Shown here piece after piece: positions 59,642-64,000 of a stretch of 64,000 nt of DNA. The translations under genes and the position numbers were made by a program. The notes under the pieces were generated by a model. That model was not told where the DNA came from, ran no database searches, and was given only the letters and a program-made list of their open reading frames with translations. Position 1 is the stretch's first letter; each line of letters opens with the position of its first letter. Where the stretch lies: assembly GCA_945867155.1 (NCBI GenBank), contig CAMBHL010000005.1, positions 99,486 to 163,485 on the forward strand. The letters are read 5' to 3'. Origin of the DNA: an uncultured Eubacteriaceae bacterium (GTDB lineage Bacteria > Bacillota > Clostridia > Eubacteriales > Eubacteriaceae).

Positions 59642-61713
59642 ACCTGCGCCCCGTGGAGGGCCTGATAGCATTTGTCGCAGATGGTGTACGGGTCGTTCCA
59701 CGGCAACTTCGTCCCGCAGATCCGGCATCTTCGGTACACCCGTTTCGCTTTTTTAAGGCGTCTCACGATGGCGCCGGCCACTTCGGCCTTGCACCCGAGG
59801 ATGTCCTGCTTTTCCTCGAAGGCGTAGGACTCGTTTTCCCCGAGGCTGCGCTGGAGGTAATACATGAGGTCCAAAGTCCGGTACTTCTTTTCGAGACGCT
59901 CGAGGCCGTCTCCGGGTTTGTAAGCCGTCCGGGGCACGTGTTCAAGCACCGGGCGTCCCGCGTCGTAGTTTTTCATCGCCCGGCGCCACAGGGCCCACAT
60001 GTTCAGATCGTTTTCGTCGAAGGGAATGGTGATGGCCCGGAGCATATCGGGCTTGGTGAGGGTGCAGTTCACCTCGAGCCACACACACAGATGGAAGGCC
60101 CGGGCCATGTCGGTCTTGAGGTAAAGCCCTTCGTCGGGCAGGGCCTGCCAGTCCTGAATCGTCTGGGACAGGGGGCTTTCCATGTTCACGAGAAAGCGCG
60201 GCATGGACACCCGGGCTTTTTCCAATGGCACCGTCTCGGCATCAAGCCCCTCGGCGATCAGGCTTTTGTTAAAGCTCGCGTTGACGAGGCCCTTTTCAGC
60301 AAAGCCCCGGCGCCCGGCGCGCCCGGCGATCTGCTTGATTTCCGGCGGGGTCAGATCCCGGCGGCGCACTCCGTCGAACTTGTCGGTCTCGAGGAAGATA
60401 ATCCGCTTGATCGGCAGGTTCATCCCCATGCCGATGGCGTCGGTGGCCACGACCACGTCCGTCTCGCCGGTCAAAAACTTTTTCGTTTCCGCCCGGCGGG
60501 CGTCGTAGGGCAGGGCGCCGTAAATCACCGACACCCGGCGGCCCTTGTCTTCCAAAATCGACGCCGCCTGAAGCACCGATTTGCGTGAAAAGACCACGAG
60601 GGCGTCTCCGCTTCGCACGTCGTCGGGAAAGACGAAGCCGGCGTCTTCCACGGTCAAAGGGGTCGCCCGCTCGTGGGTCACCACTTCCCAGGTATCCCCG
60701 CATTCTTCAATCAGAGCCGTCACAAGGTCTTTCGCTTCCGGCGCCATGCACACGTGGACGGTTTTCGCCGCGATGCCGAGAATGGCCTGGGTCCAGGCCC
60801 AGCCCCGGTCCCGGTCGGCGATCATCTGGCACTCGTCGATGACCGCCACGTCGTAGAGCCGTTCTTCGGACATCATCTCGATGGTTGAGGCCATGTGGGT
60901 GGCCCCTTCGATGAGGCGCTCTTCTTCCCCGGTCACCATGCTGCAGGGCACCCCGTCCTGGTTCATGCGCTCGGCCTGTTCCATGGCCAAAAGCCGCAGA
61001 GGCGCGAGGTAGACCCCGGCATCCGCCTGTTCGCAGGCCTGGATGGCTTCGTGGGTCTTGCCGGAATTCGTCGGCCCCACGTGGAGGATAAAATGCCGGT
61101 CGACGCTCCGGGCCACCGGAAAGAGTTCCGCGATGTGTTCGGGGATCTGCTTGCGGATCAGGGCCCGTTCCCGGGAGCGGTTCTTCACAAAGGGATAATG
61201 GCCGTTCTGTTCGATCAGGGCCATGACGTCGGCAAAGTTCAGGGCTTCCGCCGCGGCGGTTTCCCCCCGCTCGGCGATTTTGTGGAGCCGCTTTTCGACC
61301 CATTCGGGGATGTTCACCCAATGGCCTTTGGCAGACACGAAACGGGTGGCCCCGGCGAGTTCAGGGTTCTTTTCATGAAAGCCCTTCGTGAGCTTCTTGA
61401 TCAGCGTCCGGCTGTGCTTGAAGTGGAAGTACGCGATGGGCGTCCGGCCCCCTTCAGTCCACTTCCTGAGATCAAATTCGATCTGGGGCGTGATTTCTTC
61501 GTCGTGGTGATGCTTCCTCGTGTACAGCCGCTGGCTCACCAGTTTCTTTTTCAGCAAATCTTCCGCGGCGGCGGCCGCTTCTTCCGCCGTCGGCCACACC
61601 GCCTGACTCGCCGCCTGACGGAGGCGTTCGTTTTCCGGGGTTTTGGCAAATTTCTTTCGTCTCGCCTTGCGCTGGTCGGAGCGGCTGCGGCGTTTTCTCT
61701 TCCGGTTCTGCAC
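59638..61713 (-). CDS. Suv3-like DEAD/DEAH-box RNA helicase
   Basis: A 691-residue helicase. After a very basic N terminus and a helical region, motif I is GPTNSGKTHEA near residue 213, typical of mitochondrial Suv3; motif II is DECQM near 295; motif VI is QIAGRAGRRGF. A Suv3-type C-terminal region follows, and the last 30 residues form a zinc ribbon (CRICG, then CDKCY). Suv3 unwinds structured RNA for degradation; bacterial relatives are less common. The stop lies 3 bases inside the 3' end of the convergent methyltransferase gene. Confidence 0.85.
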   Translation of the reverse strand: MQNRKRKRRSRSDQRKARRKKFAKTPENERLRQAASQAVWPTAEEAAAAAEDLLKKKLVSQRLYTRKHHHDEEITPQIEFDLRKWTEGGRTPIAYFHFKHSRTLIKKLTKGFHEKNPELAGATRFVSAKGHWVNIPEWVEKRLHKIAERGETAAAEALNFADVMALIEQNGHYPFVKNRSRERALIRKQIPEHIAELFPVARSVDRHFILHVGPTNSGKTHEAIQACEQADAGVYLAPLRLLAMEQAERMNQDGVPCSMVTGEEERLIEGATHMASTIEMMSEERLYDVAVIDECQMIADRDRGWAWTQAILGIAAKTVHVCMAPEAKDLVTALIEECGDTWEVVTHERATPLTVEDAGFVFPDDVRSGDALVVFSRKSVLQAASILEDKGRRVSVIYGALPYDARRAETKKFLTGETDVVVATDAIGMGMNLPIKRIIFLETDKFDGVRRRDLTPPEIKQIAGRAGRRGFAEKGLVNASFNKSLIAEGLDAETVPLEKARVSMPRFLVNMESPLSQTIQDWQALPDEGLYLKTDMARAFHLCVWLEVNCTLTKPDMLRAITIPFDENDLNMWALWRRAMKNYDAGRPVLEHVPRTAYKPGDGLERLEKKYRTLDLMYYLQRSLGENESYAFEEKQDILGCKAEVAGAIVRRLKKAKRVYRRCRICGTKLPWNDPYTICDKCYQALHGAQV

Positions 61714-61818
61714 CCTGTACCTCTTTTTTGTCTTTTTCTTTCAATGATAAATCAGCAAATTCAAACAAGCAAAAAACCGCACTGTCGTCAAACAGTGCGG
61801 TAGGTTTCAGCGAACAAC

Positions 61819-63249
61819 TTATGCAATGTCGCTGGATTCTTCTTCAGCCCGTTCTTTTTCGCGTTTTTCAGACGCTTTGATCAGACGGTCGCGCTTGGCG
61901 ATGTAGCGGGCTTCTTCCGGGCTGCCGTCCCACATGTCGTGAGCCACAGGCGCCCAGTTTTCGGCGTACTTCTTCGTCTTGGCGACGAGATCGTCAACCG
62001 GTTCCGGCGCTTCGAGGTCCGTGGAGTGGGCCCCGGTCTTCTTGACCATTTCAGGCAGGATTTCCGGATTTTCGAGCATTGGGCACGGTCTCAGCATGTT
62101 TTCGTTAAACGGCTGGCCGTCGTGATAGGCCATGAATAACGGTGAGCGCAAGGCATCCAGCAAGGATTTTTCACGAATGTTGGAATCCGAGTAGTGGATG
62201 AAGACGCAGGGGTCGACGTCGCCATTGGCGTTGATGTGGAGATAACGGCGACCGCCGGCGATGCATCCGCCGACATATTCCGCGTCGTTCTGGAAGTCCA
62301 TGGCGAACAGCGGTTTTCTGTTGCGGTAGTCGCGGATTCTCCGGTGCATTTCCACACGCTGTTCCGGGGTGACCATGAGTTCCGGCACGGCGTTGACGCC
62401 GGTGGGCATGAAGTGGAAGTACCATACAAACAGGGCCCCGAGATCGATCATCTTGTCGTAATACGCTTCAGAGGTGATGGATTCGAAGTTCTGTCTGGTG
62501 TAGCAGCAGGAGAAGCCGAAAGGCAGGTTGCGTTCTTTTAAGAGTTTTGTCGCAGCGACAACCTTGTCGTACACGCCGTTTCCGCGGCGGGCGTCTGTCG
62601 CTTCTTCAAAGCCTTCGAGAGAAATGGCCGGGATGAAGTTTCCGACTCGTTTCATTTCGTCAGCGAAATGGGCGTCGAGGAGGGTCCCGTTGGTGAAGGA
62701 CAGGAACATGCAGTCGTTGTGTTTTTCACACAATTTGATCAGGTCGTCCTTGCGGACCAGCGGTTCGCCGCCGGTGTAGATGTACATGTAGACGCCGATT
62801 TCCTTGCCCTGACGGATGATGTCGTCAATTTCATCATAGCTCAGGTTCAGCTTGTTGCCGTATTCTGCAGCCCAGCAGCCGGTGCAGTGAAGGTTGCAGG
62901 CAGAGGTCGGGTCGAGCAGGATGGCCCATGGGGCGTTGCAGCCGTATTTATGACGCACTTCTTCCTGTTTGTCCCAGCCGACGAGGTTGGCGTTCATGAA
63001 GAAGTTCACGAATGCTTTCTTTAAGACATTGGGGTCCATGCTGACCACGCGGTTGACCAGTGAATGATACGGGTGGTTTTCGTCGTTGATGGCTGCGCGG
63101 ATCGCATTTCTCTGTCCGACGAATTCCCCGTGGGAAAACTTGTCAACCCAGTTCATGACGCGGGGCAGGTTCTTTTCCGGGTTCTTGGTGAGCCACCCCA
63201 CAACACGTTCGATACCGAATTTTTCTAAATTATATTTAAATGATGCCAT
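61819..63249 (-). CDS. Radical SAM protein with SPASM-like C terminus
   Basis: A 476-residue enzyme. The [4Fe-4S]-SAM site CNLHCTGC begins at residue 118, preceded by LLDPTSA; YTGGEPL follows near 160. A C-terminal Cys-rich part (GGCIAGGRRYLHINANGDVDPCVFIH, RPCPMLENP) resembles a SPASM/auxiliary-cluster domain. An N-terminal helical domain of about 100 residues is unusual. The end is very charged. Such proteins modify peptides or act in cofactor maturation; no peptide substrate gene is evident next to it. Behind a Fur-type box, so it may be iron-regulated. Confidence 0.85.
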   Translation of the reverse strand: MASFKYNLEKFGIERVVGWLTKNPEKNLPRVMNWVDKFSHGEFVGQRNAIRAAINDENHPYHSLVNRVVSMDPNVLKKAFVNFFMNANLVGWDKQEEVRHKYGCNAPWAILLDPTSACNLHCTGCWAAEYGNKLNLSYDEIDDIIRQGKEIGVYMYIYTGGEPLVRKDDLIKLCEKHNDCMFLSFTNGTLLDAHFADEMKRVGNFIPAISLEGFEEATDARRGNGVYDKVVAATKLLKERNLPFGFSCCYTRQNFESITSEAYYDKMIDLGALFVWYFHFMPTGVNAVPELMVTPEQRVEMHRRIRDYRNRKPLFAMDFQNDAEYVGGCIAGGRRYLHINANGDVDPCVFIHYSDSNIREKSLLDALRSPLFMAYHDGQPFNENMLRPCPMLENPEILPEMVKKTGAHSTDLEAPEPVDDLVAKTKKYAENWAPVAHDMWDGSPEEARYIAKRDRLIKASEKREKERAEEESSDIA

Positions 63250-63418
63250 TTGTTTTACTCACTTCTTTCAATTATTTGTTGTTGTATTGATAAGACCAAA
63301 CGATTGATCCGATATTGATCTTTGATCTGCCCTGCGTATTAAGCGCCCTCCTTTCTCTTTAAAATTGGGAGATCAATGTAAATGCTTGTTGAATATTGCC
63401 TATATCTTTGATATGGTC

Positions 63419-63463
63419 TGAGAATCATTATCACATTCTATCACGAAGATTTACCCTTTTCAA
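63419..63463 (-). promoter_or_regulatory. Promoter with Fur-type box before the radical SAM gene
   Basis: Minus strand TTGAAA (63463-63458), 17 bases, TAGAAT (63440-63435). Directly at the start point is TGATAATGATTCTCA (63433-63419), matching the Fur consensus TGATAATNATTATCA at all but one position. Repression by an iron-loaded Fur-family protein is the expected effect. The remaining leader to 63250 contains no gene or known riboswitch that I can support. Confidence 0.65.
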
Positions 63464-63534
63464 GGACAAGTTGTAACAAATTGTATGATTTTCAATGTAT
63501 TTCATGGGATATTTCTTATTGAACTGGGATTATA

Positions 63535-63563
63535 TTGACTTTTAGGGGTATTTTTTCTATAAT
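63535..63563 (+). promoter_or_regulatory. Promoter of the barstar-like gene
   Basis: TTGACT (63535-63540), 17 bases, TATAAT (63558-63563), 48 bases before the ATG. Confidence 0.7.
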
Positions 63564-63610
63564 AATTTTGCATAACAGCAATAACACCATTTTATATAGG
63601 AGGTACCGTC

Positions 63611-63883
63611 ATGCGGGAAGTCAATATCGAAGGCCAGAAAATGGATTCAAAGGAACGGGCGCAGCTGCACATTCAGCACCGAATGGACTGGCCAGAATCC
63701 TACGGCAAAACCCTGGACGCCCTCTGGGACGGCCTCATGGGAATCCGCAAGAACACGATGATTCATTTCTTCGATCCGGACATTGTGAAAGACCAGCTGG
63801 GCCAGTACGGCTTTTCCCTGGTTCAGACCTTTGAAGACGCCGCTAAAGCCAATCCTAAGATCGTGCTTGAAATGGACGCGTGA
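63611..63883 (+). CDS. Barstar-family (ribonuclease inhibitor-like) protein
   Basis: A 90-residue protein with the barstar pattern: MREVNIEGQKMDSKERAQLHIQHRM, then WPESYGKTLDALWDGLMGI, the hallmark YGxNLDALWD-type segment, and a C-terminal VQTFEDAAKANPKIVLEM. Barstar inhibits the RNase barnase; no barnase gene is visible here, and relatives often act as immunity proteins or orphan regulators. RBS AGGAGG. The gene ends near the window border, followed by terminators, so it seems monocistronic. Confidence 0.85.
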   Translation: MREVNIEGQKMDSKERAQLHIQHRMDWPESYGKTLDALWDGLMGIRKNTMIHFFDPDIVKDQLGQYGFSLVQTFEDAAKANPKIVLEMDA

Positions 63884-63921
63884 CGTCAAACTGGACTTTA
63901 CGACTCTATATTAAATCGAAA

Positions 63922-63993
63922 AAGAGGAAGCCTGTCAAGGGCTTCCTCTCAGACTGTCGACAAAGTCCGAAGATTTTACTTCGGACTTTTTTC
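63922..63993 (+). terminator. Two tandem hairpins after the barstar-like gene
   Basis: GAGGAAGCC...GGGCTTCCTC (63924-63948) followed by AAGTCCGAAG...CTTCGGACTT (63963-63988) with T6. The second is a standard intrinsic terminator. Confidence 0.8.
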
Positions 63994-64000
63994 TTTGCAA

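Overview
The window looks like chromosome of a strictly anaerobic, fairly GC-rich Firmicute, most likely a Eubacteriales/Eubacteriaceae-type organism (Pseudoramibacter- or Eubacterium-like; this is inference from gene content, not a database match). Supporting signs are two T-box leaders, a THF riboswitch before an ECF S-component, class III (oxygen-sensitive) ribonucleotide reductase, two EtfBA pairs, ATP-dependent 2-hydroxyacyl-CoA-dehydratase-type proteins, and many sigma-A-type promoters (TTGACA-17-TATAAT) followed by U-tailed terminators. I see no tRNA, rRNA, CRISPR array, insertion sequence or integrase.

Layout. 1-1.2 kb: end of an unrecognised gene, then a promoter/hairpin/terminator unit that may encode a small RNA. 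1.5-4.8 kb: a compact minus-strand operon of phage-type genes without a prophage (DUF4373 DNA-binding protein, sigma factor, DUF1659, DUF2922, a tiny hydrophobic ORF, r1t-like holin, GH25 endolysin). 4.9-11 kb: SDR oxidoreductase, 10-TM metal exporter, T-box-controlled thrS, a Phd/ParE toxin-antitoxin pair, and a GH3 hexosaminidase. 11.2-24.3 kb: a ring-amide/ureide catabolism region: a tandemly duplicated amidohydrolase-NCS1 permease pair, a DUF2877 (AllH-like) protein, a nitroreductase, an operon of M20 N-carbamoyl hydrolase, FAD oxidoreductase and EtfBA, and a 2-hydroxyacid dehydrogenase. Together these suggest import, ring opening, carbamoyl removal and ETF-linked oxidation of hydantoin-, allantoin- or creatinine-derived compounds.

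24.4-33 kb: nrdDG with NrdR boxes; a PocR-domain histidine kinase and AraC-type response regulator; convergent to these, a three-gene operon of a BadF-type ATPase activator and two dehydratase-like FeS proteins. 33-40 kb: THF-riboswitch folT, Nudix hydrolase, T-box-controlled type-2 ileS, MATE exporter and trmB. 40-44.6 kb: a hexitol-type PTS with dehydrogenase and divergent DeoR regulator. 44.7-52.9 kb: housekeeping genes (alr, mtnN, ispF, etfBA, tyrA, dgt, fba) and a second candidate small RNA rich in C tracts.

53-64 kb: a MacAB/YknXYZ-type efflux system; a 778-residue acidic, coiled-coil protein with ten LFE/LFD motifs; a 0.4-kb intergenic region with at least six DnaA-box-like sites (candidate origin or DnaA-box cluster); a TrmN6-type methyltransferase; a Suv3-like helicase; a radical SAM protein behind a Fur-type box; and an orphan barstar-like protein. 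The items most worth following up are the lysis/sigma cassette, the DnaA-box cluster, the LFE-repeat protein, the two candidate small RNAs, and the ureide/ETF region.
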